Shown: in pieces, positions 23,384 to 34,393 of the stretch
Layout: the number at the start of each line of letters is the position of its first letter
Numbering within the stretch: the stretch's first letter is position 1
NCBI GenBank assembly: GCA_033977485.1
Contig: CM066998.1
Coordinates: 58,804,274-58,868,273, forward strand
DNA length: 64,000 nucleotides
From: Hydrangea macrophylla
Lineage: Eukaryota; Streptophyta; Magnoliopsida; Cornales; Hydrangeaceae
Reading direction: 5' to 3'
Position numbers and translations under genes: made by a program
The notes under the pieces: model-generated
Told to the model about the DNA's origin: nothing
Database searches by the model: none
Seen by the model: the letters and a program-made list of their open reading frames with translations, nothing else

Positions 23384-23397
23384 GTTTGCCCCTCTTT
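23384..23397 (-). other. Tat polypurine tract
   Basis: Minus-strand AAAGAGGGGCAAAC directly adjoins the LTR start TGTAGACA. A second, similar CAGTTTGCCC word (plus strand) occurs at 30066-30075, on the far side of the antisense cassette. Confidence 0.8.
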
Positions 23398-23836
23398 GAC
23401 AGAGCTTGTGGGGCAACGTGTCCCATAAGTGAATGTTAAAGCCTGTGTGAAGACAAGCCTTTGACCAGGCTGTCGAATTTAGGTCAAATAAAATGCGTTG
23501 CAAAAATGTCTTCACAAACGGTTCATGTCGGTCATGCTCAATGGTGAGCTGCCTACGTATCCATTCGGGAATCAGACCAAGACGTAGTTTGGGCAGGAGC
23601 CAAACATACACAAGCACAAGCAGCCATACGGATGGATGCACCTATCTTGTCGTGATGCAAATGCTGTGCGATGGTATCTTCTGAATTGACCTGGTCATAC
23701 AGGCGCCATACTTATCATGTCTTTCCTATGTACGGCACACTTTACGTGACGTATTAGTCGGGGAAGGTCATCTAATTCTTGACTGCTGCGAAATCTGTTA
23801 CGGGGGTCATGAAGATGTTTTTTATTTTGATTCTGG
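23398..23836. other. Tat 3' non-coding region with TGCCTACGTATCC motif
   Basis: No gene. Contains TGCCTACGTATCC followed by GGGAATCAGACCAAGACGTA (23550-23590), which recurs in slightly altered form at 30113-30153. Confidence 0.6.
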
Positions 23837-24462
23837 GGGTTAACGCAAATTTGTTGCGAAAACCGAGAATGTAAATTCGTTGCGGAAATCGGGAATGTAA
23901 ATTCGTTACATTCTCAAGATAAGGATCAATGTAAATTGGTTACGTGGATCGAGAATATAAATTTGTTATATTCTCGGAATACGGGTTAACACAAATTCGT
24001 TGCGAAAACCGAGAATGTAAATTTGTTACATTCTCAAGATAAGGATCAACGTAAATTCGTTACGAGGATCAGGAATATGAATTTGTTATATTCTCGAAAT
24101 GAGGGTTAACGCAAATTTGTTGCAGAAACCGAGAATATAAATTCTTTACATTCTCAAGATAAGGATCAACACAAATTTGTTGCAGAGATCGGGAATATAA
24201 CTTCGTTATATTCTCAGAATACCGGTTAACGCAAATTTGTTGCGGAGACCGAGAATGCAAATTCGTTACATTCTCAAAATAAGGATTAACGCAAATTTGT
24301 TGCGAAAATCGAGAATGTAAATTCGTTGCATTCTCAAAATAAGGATTAACGCAAATTTGTTGCGGAGATCGGGAATATAAATTTGTTATATTCTCGGAAT
24401 AAGGATTAACGCAAATTTGTTGCGGAGATCGGGAATATAAATTTGTTATATTCTCAAGATCT
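23837..24462. repeat. 60-bp tandem repeat, ten units, each with two hairpins
   Basis: Units 2-10 start every 60 bp from 23923 to 24403; the first unit (23837-23922) has an internal 26-bp expansion. Each unit has a small hairpin (CGCAA-ATTT-GTTGCG type) and a larger one (GAGAATGTAA-ATTCG-TTACATTCTC type). Paired arms change together between units. Because 60 is a multiple of 3 the minus strand stays open over 24488-24069 as a 20-residue repeat containing QQICVNPY; I regard that frame as incidental. Confidence 0.9.
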
Positions 24463-24697
24463 TTAATTTTCAGGAATTGGGAGCCCACGGGCTCAAATAT
24501 TTTTTAATTTACAGGAATCGGGAGCCCATGGGCTCATATTTATTCCTAAATTTTGAAATTTGTAGTCAATTTAAACCTGAAAACGACCCCGAGGGCCAAA
24601 AGTGTGATGAGGGTAAATTTTGGGGGCCTCAAATTCAATTTTCGGGACTTGATTTGAATTTTTGGGGGGAAGTGAAATATCTTTGAACCGACTCAAC
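24463..24697. other. Spacer between the 60-bp repeat and the PMD-gene promoter array
   Basis: Two copies of GGAATYGGGAGCCCAYGGGC (24473-24536) and a purine-rich stretch. No gene. Confidence 0.5.
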
Positions 24698-24841
24698 CGC
24701 GGCACACGCGAATTTTAGCAGCAGTCGTTGAATGCCGCGCGGCACTCACGGAATGCCGTTGCGGCTCTCGGCGAGTGCCGCTCGGCAGTCCATCAACTGC
24801 CGCGCACGGAAAACTGAGTGCCGCGTTTGAGCGGCAGTGGC
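24698..24841 (+). promoter_or_regulatory. CGGCACTC/GAGTGCCG array upstream of the PMD gene
   Basis: About eight GGCAC/GTGCC or GCAGT half-sites lie in 144 bp. CGGCACTCACGGAATGCCG at 24740-24758 is identical to the 19-mer at 23055-23073 in the LTR. The array ends about 120 bp before a 5'-UTR splice donor (CAG|GTTAG at 24961/24962). No clear TATA box follows. Confidence 0.75.
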
Positions 24842-25065
24842 TAAAACCGGCGGTTTCAATTCATTTTCCTCATTCTCTCAGTCCTCTCTTTCTCGAAATC
24901 TCTCTGGAGAAAATTTTTTCTTTTTCCTTTTCTTGCTTGGATCGATCTCTGGTACTCACAGGTTAGTTTTGTTCGATCAAGACTTGATTAATCTCTTTTA
25001 TTTCGTTGTTTTTCTAAATTTTTCATGAATTTAACATGTGGATCTCTCTCTTCTTTTGACAGCTT

Positions 25066-27904
25066 ATGGCGAGCGGTTCAGGGAGGAAGAAGAAGGCCAA
25101 GTACACGGCCACCCATCACCCCGATGCTGCGCTCCTGCTCCGAGACCCAGACGAGCACTTATCGGCCCGCGCCTTCAAGCGCGAGGTAAATGCTCTCCCT
25201 TTATATATGTATTTCTTCCTTAATTTCCTTCATGAAGGGAATGTATAGTGAATCATAGCTTTGAATGTCTCATTTCACATGCAAATGTCATGCTTGTAGT
25301 GTATACATACTTTATTCAATGATTTTGCATCTAATCTTACTTCCTATGAATTTTATGAATATCATGCTCGGTGAATCATAATTTATTACCCTCCCTCGTG
25401 TCCATTGGACTTTCGGGTGTCGCACCTGTATCGAGTCCTTTATTTTTTTCTCAAAAGATTTTCGAATGCCGTTCGTGTTAATCAAAGAATCTTTATGCTT
25501 GTGATTTTCCTTTACGGATGCGATGCCTTTTAAATGAAATCCTGAACATTCTCCCTTTTTTATTGTACCTGTGAATTTTCTTGAACATTCCAAACGCCCT
25601 TTTAGTATTCAAAATTGATTCCCGAATGCTTGTGACCACATGCTTCTCTTTGAAACTATACTTCTTTTGGACCCAAAACATTATATATGCATGTATTTCA
25701 AAAATGTGAACAAACTACTTCCCTTTTATTTATTTATTTATTTATTTATTTTTTTATTCATTTTCTCTTGAATGCAAACGAGTGCCATGCTTGTGAAATT
25801 TACTACGAACGTTTCTAGATTTTCCATTTCTTTATTATTACCCATTTATTTCTATTGCTCTCTTCTTTATCCATTTCCTAACAACAAATCTTGTGATTCT
25901 TTCTTGCAGCTGCAGCCCAGGGTGCTGAAAGGGCATGGTAGTCTAGCTCATGGGCATGAGTGGTACATGGAGTTGGGCGAGACCGTACAGGGGCTTATAG
26001 ATGCGGCGGGATTTGGGGACTTCGTCAAACTTTTGACGAAGAGCTCCAATGATTTGAGACAGATCCATGCCCTTGCCGAGCGGTGGTGGGATACTACGAG
26101 CACATTCCATTTCTCGTTTGGTGAGATGACGATGACGCCGTTGGAATTCTCTATGATCACCGGGATATCGTTCGGAGGAGAGCCCTTGCGGTATCTGACA
26201 GACCAGGAGTGGGTCCAGGTGGAGCCCTTGTTGGGAGTGGTCTCGGAGGAGTCTTTGGTCACGGCCCGATGGTTTATGGATACATTTCGGGGCAAACCGG
26301 GTTTCTTTGATGAGCAGATGGCCCGAGGCTTTCTTATGTACATGTTGGGGTGATTTCTGTTGAGCACCAAGGGTGATCGGTCTCTGTTTCCCTGGTGGCG
26401 TCTCTGGAGCACCTGGACCGGGTTGAGGAGTATGATTGGGCTGGTACAGGGTTAGCTATCTTGTACAGGCATATGGGCGACATTTCTCGGGACAGGCCAG
26501 CCTCCACTGGTGGCTATTGGAGAGCGTGGGAGGTATACCCTTTCCTATATTCCATTTATTTTCAGAAACTTATTTAGATTGCGAGACTAACCTCCTCTCT
26601 CTCTTTTTTATGACAGATTTGGTCCCACGAGTATCTTCGCATGATGTCCCCTGAGACACGCGATGCCGACGCCCTTATCATGTCCCAGGGGCTGGAATGG
26701 GCGAAGGATAGAGTCGGGCGGAAGACCGGGGCCCACAATTTTGTTTCGTTTAGGAACTTCCTGACGAACCTGAGGGAGGAGCACGTTCACTGGCAGCCGT
26801 GGCTCAGGGTGCTTCCTGAGGCTCGCGCGGAGATCCGAGAGTCGGTCGGATATGACCCGACGAGGCGACTCCTCGACGGTAGGTCAGAGGGTCAGGCGTG
26901 GTATCTGGGAGAGAGGGTGACTAGATAGTCATTGGCGGTCCCCGGATTCTTTGTGCCATTCCCTCCTCCTGACTCTATGAGGGCCACAGACACGCTTCAG
27001 GGCAGCGAGATCACGGCTGCTCGAGCCGGCTTTGGTATTCACGGTTTCCTGGACGACCCTGCAGGATATGCGGCTTTCCGTGCCGCTAAGCTGATGCCGA
27101 ACTTTCCTCTGATGGAAGTGACTCGGGTGAGTATAAGATTCCTTCAATCTTTTATGAGTTTTCCTTCATTCTTTGTTTATGTTTTATTACTTTTTGTTTG
27201 CATCATGTTCCTGCCGCGGCTCATCCTCCCGCCTTGCCTGAGTGGGATTGGACTATGTCGACCGTCTCGTTCGACGAGCCTCACTTGATGACGATCCCTC
27301 GACTCTCACAGGGCGCCCCCACTATTCCTCTCTATTACGACGTTGTCTCGCGTGCTTACGCGGAGGAGGGCTTGACGTATGCCCACATCGTACAGTAGTG
27401 GGTTCTCGGGCGAGAGTGGATGGAAAGAAACTTATCCCCGCTTTTCACTTTGACTAGGATTATCGCTCTTTTTGCTAATCTTTTATTCTTGATTCTTGTT
27501 TTCAGGCTGAGGGAGCTCGGGCAACTGCTGCGGCTCAGTTGAGGGCCCAGTATGATCTTTTACCCTTTTTTATTCTTGGTATTCCATTCGTCCTTTTCAA
27601 CATTTTTCAGACTTATGTTCTCTTATTTCAGACAGAGGAGATCAGAGGCCTATCTCAGCAGGTGGGGCAGCTTCAGTAGTGGCTCCAACAGTTTGGTATT
27701 CCCCTCAGCGACACTCCTGGGGATGGCGGCGCTGGACGAGGCGTGGGGCGAGGCGGTGGTAGCGGTGTAGGCAGCAGCGGGGGTCGAGGCAGAGACGGCG
27801 GTAGCGGCAGACATGGAGGGACAGGTGGAGGTAGCGGGACAGAGTCGGAAGAGGAGCCTCTTAGGTGCACGACTCGTCAGACTCGCGGCCGGGGTCGAGG
27901 CTGA
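25066..27904 (+). pseudogene. Captured plant mobile domain (PMD) gene, spliced, antisense to the Tat element
   Basis: Exon structure is visible. A 5'-UTR intron (24962-25062) precedes the ATG at 25066. Exon 25066-25185 (40 codons, basic N-terminus MASGSGRKKKAK) joins in phase across GTAAAT...TTGCAG to exon 25910-26532. Exon 26617-27126 follows; later exon borders are less sure. Exon 3 holds the PMD core (AERWWDTTSTFHFSFGEMTM, TPLEFSMITGI, ARGFLMYMLG), the domain of MAIN/MAIL1 and many transposon-borne proteins. The C-terminus is Gly/Arg-rich and ends TRQTRGRGRG at 27904. Lesions: one frameshift near 26350, TGA at 26374, and TAG at 26926, 27396 and 27677. PMD proteins of the host act in transposon silencing; the role of this copy is unknown. 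Confidence 0.82.
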
Positions 27905-28324
27905 TCCTGCTTTTGTTATTTTTGCTTTTGAGTGTTATGGGAGGATTTACACTTTTACTCGGATGATTGTATATACACATACTCTTTATTTTGATGGCTG
28001 CATTTAGGATAGCCGGTAGGGTAGGCACTTGGGTATCTTTTTCATTCTGCTTATTCACCGTCTGTGTGACCATAGCTTGGTACTCCTTTTGCCGTATGTG
28101 GGATCATGGCTTGGTCCCGTCTTTATTCTAATTTTGAAAGCTTTGATTTCTCTTTTCCTTATTGCGAAGTGAAAATGAATGGATGAATGGATGAATGAAT
28201 GAACGTTTCGATCTTTGTTGCACGTGCTGCATGATGCGCACGTTTTATTATTTTTTTATCTAGTTTTCTGTTTGCAGGTGGGCTGAAAGTGTTACAAACA
28301 GACCCTGGCCAATGAAAAACCCAG
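27905..28324. other. Spacer between the two antisense genes
   Basis: Presumed 3' UTR and intergenic DNA; GAATGGATGAATGGATGAAT repeats near 28175-28205. No ORF of note. Confidence 0.5.
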
Positions 28325-28455
28325 AACGGCACTCGGTTAGGTCTTCGCGGCACTCGGTGAGTGCCGCAGCTGCAGTCAGAGAATGCCGCGACGGCACTCA
28401 CGGACTGCCGCGCGGCACTTCGTCGAGTGCCATTCTACTTTATCGAGTGCCGCCC
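28325..28455 (+). promoter_or_regulatory. CGGCACTC/GAGTGCCG array upstream of the second antisense gene
   Basis: Contains CGGCACTCGGTGAGTGCCG (28348-28366, perfect 8-bp arms, 3-nt spacer) and CGGCACTCACGGACTGCCG (28392-28410, one base from the LTR 19-mer), plus further half-sites. It ends 23 bp before a TATA-like TATTTATAT at 28478-28486. Confidence 0.85.
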
Positions 28456-28477
28456 TACCTTCAGGCAGATCTACCTC

Positions 28478-28486
28478 TATTTATAT
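28478..28486 (+). promoter_or_regulatory. TATA box of the second antisense gene
   Basis: TATTTATAT, 58 bp before the ATG and directly after the palindrome array, giving a predicted 5' UTR of only about 30 nt. Confidence 0.55.
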
Positions 28487-28543
28487 CCTCTTTTCTTCAA
28501 AACTCCGCAAAACACTAATTTTCTTTGTTCTCCTTTTTTCCAA

Positions 28544-29635
28544 ATGGCCCCCATTAGCTCCCAAATCCTTTTCCCATGGATGGATACTCTCTCTGGCATT
28601 GACAAGCTCAACTTTGAGTGTTTCAGACTAAACGATCTCTTCTCTTTTCGACGGATGAATTTAAATGAAGGCTTACTTCGAGCTGCCATTCAGTGTTGGG
28701 ATCCTGCTCTCAATGTCTTTCGTTTCGGCTCTCAAGAGACTTGCCCCTTATTTGAAGAATTCAGCGCCATTCTGCATACTGACCCTTTTGCTGATTTGAC
28801 TGTCCCTTTGGTTCAGGCTGGGTACGTCCGGGATTTAACCATTCTTCTTCGCATATCTCGAAATGCGGCGGGTTCTTTCGTTCATGATAGGCAGATCGAC
28901 TTTGAGCGCCTTTCTTCGGTTTATGCTCCCACAGGGGACCCTTACGATGATGAGTATCAGATCATTCGACGTAGTGCCCTGTCGATTGCTATGCTCTCTT
29001 ACTTCCTCTTTCAGTCATCTTCCGACACTCTCATATCCATCGCTTGTGGCTTGCGGGAGATGAAAAGTGCTGTCATGCTGGTCCTTGGTGAAACTCTGAT
29101 TGGATTGGGCCATGCTCATGCTACCAGGGCCATATTGTCTGCCGGGGCACCTTTTGTCCTGCAGATTTGACTCATGGAGCGTTTGGACCTCTTTATACAC
29201 CCTTCCCACCTTCGTGGGTCACTTTCTTATGATCGTGTGGAGATTCACAACTTATTTCAGTCTGCCGATGCATGGCTTGGTTGGCTTCAGGGCCTCTCTT
29301 CCAATGATATCTGCTGGATCTGTCCGCAGTGGTTTTATCGCTCCATTGCTGTACATCTTCCTGGGCGACCCGACATTTGGCTACCGGGCTTGCGTGCTAC
29401 TACTTTCTACATTCCGGATCGGGTGGTCCGCCAGTTTGGACTTTTGCAGGATACTACTGAATCTGTGACTGCTGGTTTTACCAGGGGGTCCGCTTTGCGC
29501 CCTTCTATTGTGAAGGCTTTCACTGAGGCCTGGCATAGCAGGATAGCTGCTCCGTGCCCGAGGATTTCTGCTCCGACTGTGCCTACTGCCCAGTATCTTC
29601 TAGAGATCCAGGATTTGGTTGCGAGACGAGCTTGA
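28544..29635 (+). pseudogene. Second antisense Tat gene, unknown protein of about 363 residues
   Basis: The ATG lies in good context (CAAATGG). The frame is open for 208 codons to a TGA at 29168-29170, then continues in the same frame to TGA 29633-29635. The single stop is compatible with a CGA-to-TGA change. An AATAAA follows at 29649-29654. The N-terminal third contains the pattern LLRAAIQCWDPALNVFRFGS, which resembles proteins of the DUF7745 / PMD-related group that often travel with plant retrotransposons; this link is by memory of the pattern only. The rest (GHAHATRAIL, PQWFYRSIAVHLPG, YLLEIQDLVARRA) I do not recognise. No membrane segment or signal peptide is evident. Confidence 0.65.
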
Positions 29636-29654
29636 CAGACACATGCACAATAAA

Positions 29655-30185
29655 GTAGATGAAAACAGGGAGAAGCTTACCATTTTACAACAATTTTCTG
29701 ACAGACCCTGCCTACTCTTTTTACGCTTTTGAATGTGATTTTCCTTATTATTTATTTATTTATTTTTTTCTTTTCAAGAAGTGTTGTTATCTTTCAGAGA
29801 GGTTCTAACACGTTAAATCAGAAGTGCTCACCCCTTCGATTAATCTTTTATGAAGAATTCTCCTTTCAATGTCTTTACTTGGCTCTTTACTTTGCTTCTT
29901 TGCTTAAGCTTTAATCCTTCTATACTATGAATTCTCATTTGTTTCTCTATAGTACTTATCTTGATAACCAGGTGATCCACAAGAGGGTCTTGTATCTGGG
30001 TTCTTCAGCTAGCAAACGAAGTTTACCCCTAGTTTTAGGGTTTCGAAGTGGTTTCGGGCAAACGCCAGTTTGCCCATAGTTTTTTTTTTTTGAATGACCG
30101 AACCAAGTTGGTTGCCTACATATCCCCTAGCGGGAATCAGGTCAAGCGTAGTTCATCAAGGTAGGAGGTTTTGAAAGAGACGGTC
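29655..30185. other. Convergent gap between antisense gene 2 and the end of pol
   Basis: No gene. Contains a pyrimidine-rich run, a poly-T run (30079-30091) and a second TGCCTACATATCC...GGGAATCAGGTCAAGCGTAG motif (30113-30153) matching the one next to the 3' LTR. Confidence 0.6.
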
Positions 30186-31866
30186 TCAAGCAAAGTATTT
30201 CTTGAGGCGATCGAGGTTAATCGGTTGCTTAAACTCAACCCCGTCCAGGTCCATGCGATAGGCCGCTCCTCCGGAGAGGAGAGTCTTAATGATGTATGGC
30301 CCGACCCAGTTGGGTTTGAATTTTCCTCTGGGATCATAAACAGGCACTTTCAGTTCTTTGAGGACCAGGTCACCCTCAGCAATCTTCCTTGGGCGGACCT
30401 TCTTGTTGAAAGCACGAGCTATCCTCTTCTGGTACCCCCGAGTATGGTCTATTGCGGCCAGCCTCTTCTCATCGAGTAACATCAACTCCTCGTACCTTCC
30501 TCGTACCCATTCCGATTCGGTGATCTCACACTCTGCTAAAACCCTAAGGGAGGGTATTTCTACTTCGACCGGGAGAACGACTTCCATCCCGTAGACCAAC
30601 GAATATAGCGTAGCACCCGTTGAAGTTCTTACCGAGGTTCGGTATCCCCACAAGGCAAACGGCAGCTTCTCATGCCAATCCTTATATGTATCTGTCGTCT
30701 TCCCCAAGATCACTTTGACATTCTTATTTGCTGCTTCCACTGCTCCATTCGTCTGAGGCCTATATGGGGACGATTGGTGACGAGTGATCTTATACTTTTC
30801 CAGGAGTGGGATAACTTCCCCCTGAAAATGACTGCCATGATCGGAGATAAACTCACTCGGGACCCCATACCTGCAGATTATGTTTTTCTCGATGAAGCTC
30901 ACTACGTCCTTGGCTTTCAAAGTTGCATACGAGGCCGCCTCTACCCACTTCGTAAAATAATCGATTGCCACGATTATGTATCGGTGCCCATTGGAAGCCT
31001 TCGAAACTATCTCACCAATGATATCGATTCCCCACACAGAAAATGGCCAAGGGATGGTCATGCTATAGAGCTGTGACGACGGGGTATGCATCAGATTTGC
31101 ATGAATCTGACACTTGTGGCATCTTCTAACATACTCACAACAGTCCTTGTCCAAGGTCGTCCAATAGTACCCCTGTTGGATGATTTTCTTTACCAGCATG
31201 TGCCCATTCATATGGGGCCCACACACTTCCTCATGTATTTCCTCCATCATTCTCTTAGCTTCTTTTCCATATAGGCACTCCAGATTATATCCAGTGTAGG
31301 ATTTCTTCCATAGCTTATCTGCATAAATCACAAATTGAGCAGCGAATCGTCGAATCGCCTTTCTGTCCTTTTCTGAGGCTCCTTCGGGGTGCTCCCCTTC
31401 TTTAATGAACTTCCACACATCTTTATACCAAGGCACTTCATCTTTTCTTTCTATGGCTGCGATCATTTCAAATGACGGTTGATTCCTCACTTCTATGGAT
31501 AGCGGGATCATGGCAACATTGGAAGGGATTTGGATCATTGAGGCTAAGGTAGACAAAGAGTCGGCTAGTTGGTTTTCTTCGCGAGGGAGGTAGTAAAAGG
31601 AAATCTTTTGGAATTGCGCTTTCAGACTTTCCAGATAGTCATGATAAGGTTTCAATTTCTCATGCTTTACCCTCTAATCTCCTCGGACTTGGGATATGAT
31701 CAAGTTGGAATCTCCGAAGACATCAATCTTTCTGACTTTCAAAGCCAAGGCTGCTTCCATCCTAATTATGCATGCTTCGTACTCCGCGGTGTTGTTGGTT
31801 GAGTTATACTTGAGTTTGTCGGCTAGTGGGGTAGAGGACCCAGATGACCCCGACTCCGTATCCTAA
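30186..31866 (-). CDS. Tat pol: archaeal-type RNase H tail and integrase
   Basis: Open over 489 codons (31655-30186), the best preserved part of pol. It begins with the end of the second RNase H (YYLPREENQLADSLSTLASM), typical of Tat elements. Integrase follows: zinc-binding HHCC region (HEEVCGPHMNGH...CHKCQIH), catalytic core with GIDIIGEIVS (first Asp), FISDHGSHFQ (second Asp), NGAVEAANKNVK (Glu), and a C-terminal region with WVGPYIIKTLLSGGAAY. The gene ends at 30186, where YHLD-type elements would reach the 3' UTR. Upstream (31866-31656) the archaeal RNase H frame has a TAA after YFNGAAN and a TAG. Confidence 0.9.
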
Positions 31867-32537
31867 TTAATTGGCTGCTCCATTGAAGTACATCTTCCAC
31901 AGATCTTCTCTTATCTCCATCACTTCTTCATCAGGGAACTTGAATTCTCCTTTCTCTCTAGTTTCTACGGCGAAGTCAGCTAGGTACTCGGCGATGGACC
32001 TCCCCTTGACGGATTTGGAGGTGACATATCTGATATCAAACTCGGCTAGCATCATGGTCCATCGGGATATCCTACTGGTCAAGGCGGGTTTTTCAAACAG
32101 GTATTTGAGTAAATCATTCAGGAGATTAAGATCACGGGGAAGGGTAACATATAATGCCTAAGGCGACGAGTGCACCAGACTAAGGCCCAACAAGCTTTTT
32201 CTAACGGTGAGTACTTTAACTCGTATCCAGTCATCCTTTTGCTCAAGTAGTAAATGGCCTTCTCCACGTGCCCCTCTTCTCCTTCTTGGGCCAACATACA
32301 CCCCATCGAATCTTCGGATATAGAGAGATAAAGCAACAAGGGCCTCCCGGGTGAAGGCGGTGAAAGGACAGGTGGGTTCTGGAGGTAGGTTTTGATTTTG
32401 TCGAAGGCTTGCTGACATAAGGTATCCCACTCGAATCTCTCTCCTTTTCTGAGTAACTTGAATAGCGGGTCGCAGGTCATGGTGAGCCTTGAGATAAAAC
32501 GACTTATGAATTGTATTCTACCCAGGAATCCTCTCAA
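31867..32537 (-). pseudogene. Tat pol: RNase H and start of the second RNase H
   Basis: 32537-32118 contains the RT connection (MRGFLGRIQFISRFISRLT) and the first RNase H (LLLYLSISEDSMGCMLAQE, KYSPLEKACWALVW). The adjoining frame 32082-31867 gives its end (MMLAEFDIRYVTSKSVKGR) and the first acidic motif of the archaeal-type RNase H (MYFNGAAN). A frameshift separates the two pieces. Confidence 0.85.
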
Positions 32538-32549
32538 CTCTTTCTCATT

Positions 32550-33143
32550 TTACGGTGGGTTCATTTCGGTTATGGATTTAATTTTGGTGGGGTCTACCTC
32601 TATTCCCCTCTGGGTAATGAGAAACCCCAACAATTTCCCAGTGGTGACTCCGAACGTGCATTTTTGCGGGTTTAGCCTCATTTGGAACTCCCTCAACCTC
32701 CCAAAGAACTTTCTCAAAGCCCCTAGGTGCCCTTTCCTCTTCTTGGATTTTACAATCATATCATCCACATACACCTCCACCTCTTTGTGGATCATGTCGT
32801 GTAGCAAAGTGGTGGCAGCCCTTTGATAGGTTGCACCCGCATTCTTAAGTCCGAACAGCATGACCCTATAGCAATATGTCCCCCATGGAGTAATGAATGT
32901 GGTTTTCTCCCTATCCTCGGGTGCCATGAGGATTTGATTATACCCAGAGAATCCATCCATGAAAGATAGAAGCTCGTGTATCGCAGTGTTGTCAACCAAC
33001 ACGTCGATATGGGGTAACGGGAAATCGTCTTTAGGGCTTGCCCTGTTTAAATCTCGAAAATCAACGCAAACCCTGACACGACCATCCTTCTTTGGGACAT
33101 GCACAATATTGGCAATCCACTCAGGATACTCGGTGACCATCAA
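32550..33143 (-). pseudogene. Tat pol: reverse transcriptase
   Basis: Contains VPKKDGRVRVCVDFRDLNRA, FMDGFSGYNQILMAPEDREK, ITPWGTYCYRVMLFGLKNAG and YVDDMIVKSKKR. The YVDD active site is intact. The upstream frame joins through two small frameshifts at 33143-33200. Confidence 0.92.
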
Positions 33144-33179
33144 GAAGCTCTTAATTGCTTTTCAACCTCCTCTTTTACC

Positions 33180-34364
33180 TTAAGTGCCCATTCTGGCCTC
33201 ATTCGCCTCAATTTTTGTTTCATGGGTTTCGAATTGGGAAAGAGGGATGTGGTGCTGGACTATTTTTGGATCAATATCTGGCATATCGTTATAAGACCAT
33301 GCAAAAACATCTTTGAATTCATTTAATAGATTGATTAGCTCTTTGCTTTCTTCATTGCTAAGTGTTGAGCCGATAAAGACATTTTGAGGATTATTTTCAT
33401 TTCCTAGATTAATTGTTAGGGTGTTCTCTATGATTTTGCATGCAGATCCATTTTCTTTTTTAACTAATTTTTGCAATTCATCAGGTATTTCACATTCATC
33501 ACATTCATTAAGCGCATTCGAGTAGGCGGAATCAGTCATACTTTCATTGATCTTGTTAGGGGTGATTACAACAGACATAGCAATAGTAAGACGCCTCATT
33601 TGGGCCATTACAGACTCTGGGTGAGGGGGATACTTATCACTAGATTCAAAGACCCACTCCTTGTTGGCTCCCTGCTTGAGCTCCATAGTATTACAACCTG
33701 GCAGTCCCATGGTTTTCGTCTTCTCTTCCTTTTCCGGTTCTCCCCCTAGTTCGTACTCTTCTTCCAGCACATCCTCAACATTCCCCTCTTCAGCCTCGAC
33801 TTTCAGACTCTTGCCTTCTTCTTCTTCTTCTTCTCCTTCGGCTTTTACCCCTCCTTCGCTCAACAGGTTCTGTATAACCGGTCCGTCCAGTACACCAATC
33901 CAATCGTTGACGGTAACAGACTTTTCAGATATTTGCAAGAACGGGTCTTTATACTTGGAAAATTCGTGGGAGAAGAAGATCTCGAATCCTGGCTTTAGAC
34001 ACTTGTCTTTCTGGTCCATCCATGGCTCTGGGAAGCCACAAAAGGGGAAATCTTCTCCTTTCTTCATAAAGTATCCATTGAGCGTCTTTAGGTAAGGGTC
34101 TAACGGTGCATTGACGGCCTTTTTCTTCGTCCTCAGTTCCTTCTTTGTTGGTTGGTACCCCAGACCGTGAGTGTGAGTCTGAGTAGGGATTCTTGGAGAC
34201 TCCGGTAGGCCCTGAAGGTTTTTCCCCAACCCCAATCCTGGAAAGAAACCCATTTTCTTCATGATCCCTGCGACTACTAGACTGGCGGACTGATCAAAAT
34301 GGAGCGGTAGAAACTCTCTTGGCTTTTCCCCTTCCAGCATGCTGATGAACTCAAACCCTTCCAC
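33180..34364 (-). pseudogene. Tat pol: G-patch-like segment, acidic linker and RT N-terminus
   Basis: 394 open codons. Near residue 35 a glycine-rich G-patch-like motif (MGFFPGLGLGKNLQG...GLGYQP) appears, found in many Tat/Ogre elements between protease and RT. A Glu-rich low-complexity linker follows (EGEEEEEEGK region), then the RT N-terminal piece FKDVFAWSYNDMPDIDPKIV. It is separated from protease by a frameshift plus a TAG that stands where CAG is likely. Confidence 0.85.
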
Positions 34365-34393
34365 ACTTGCTTCTTCTTCTTGCAGCTATAATT

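Noticed and set aside
23837..24462. Regular repeats resembling a CRISPR array
   Set aside because: Units are contiguous 60-bp tandem repeats without unique spacers, inside a plant retrotransposon.
24069..24488. 139-codon minus-strand ORF with a 20-residue repeat
   Set aside because: The frame stays open only because the 60-bp repeat is a multiple of three; both strands are dominated by hairpins and no domain is seen.
25772..25909. N-terminal extension of the PMD protein upstream of LQPRVL
   Set aside because: The open frame runs back into an intron; the TTGCAG splice acceptor at 25904-25909 and in-phase exon 25066-25185 explain the real start better.
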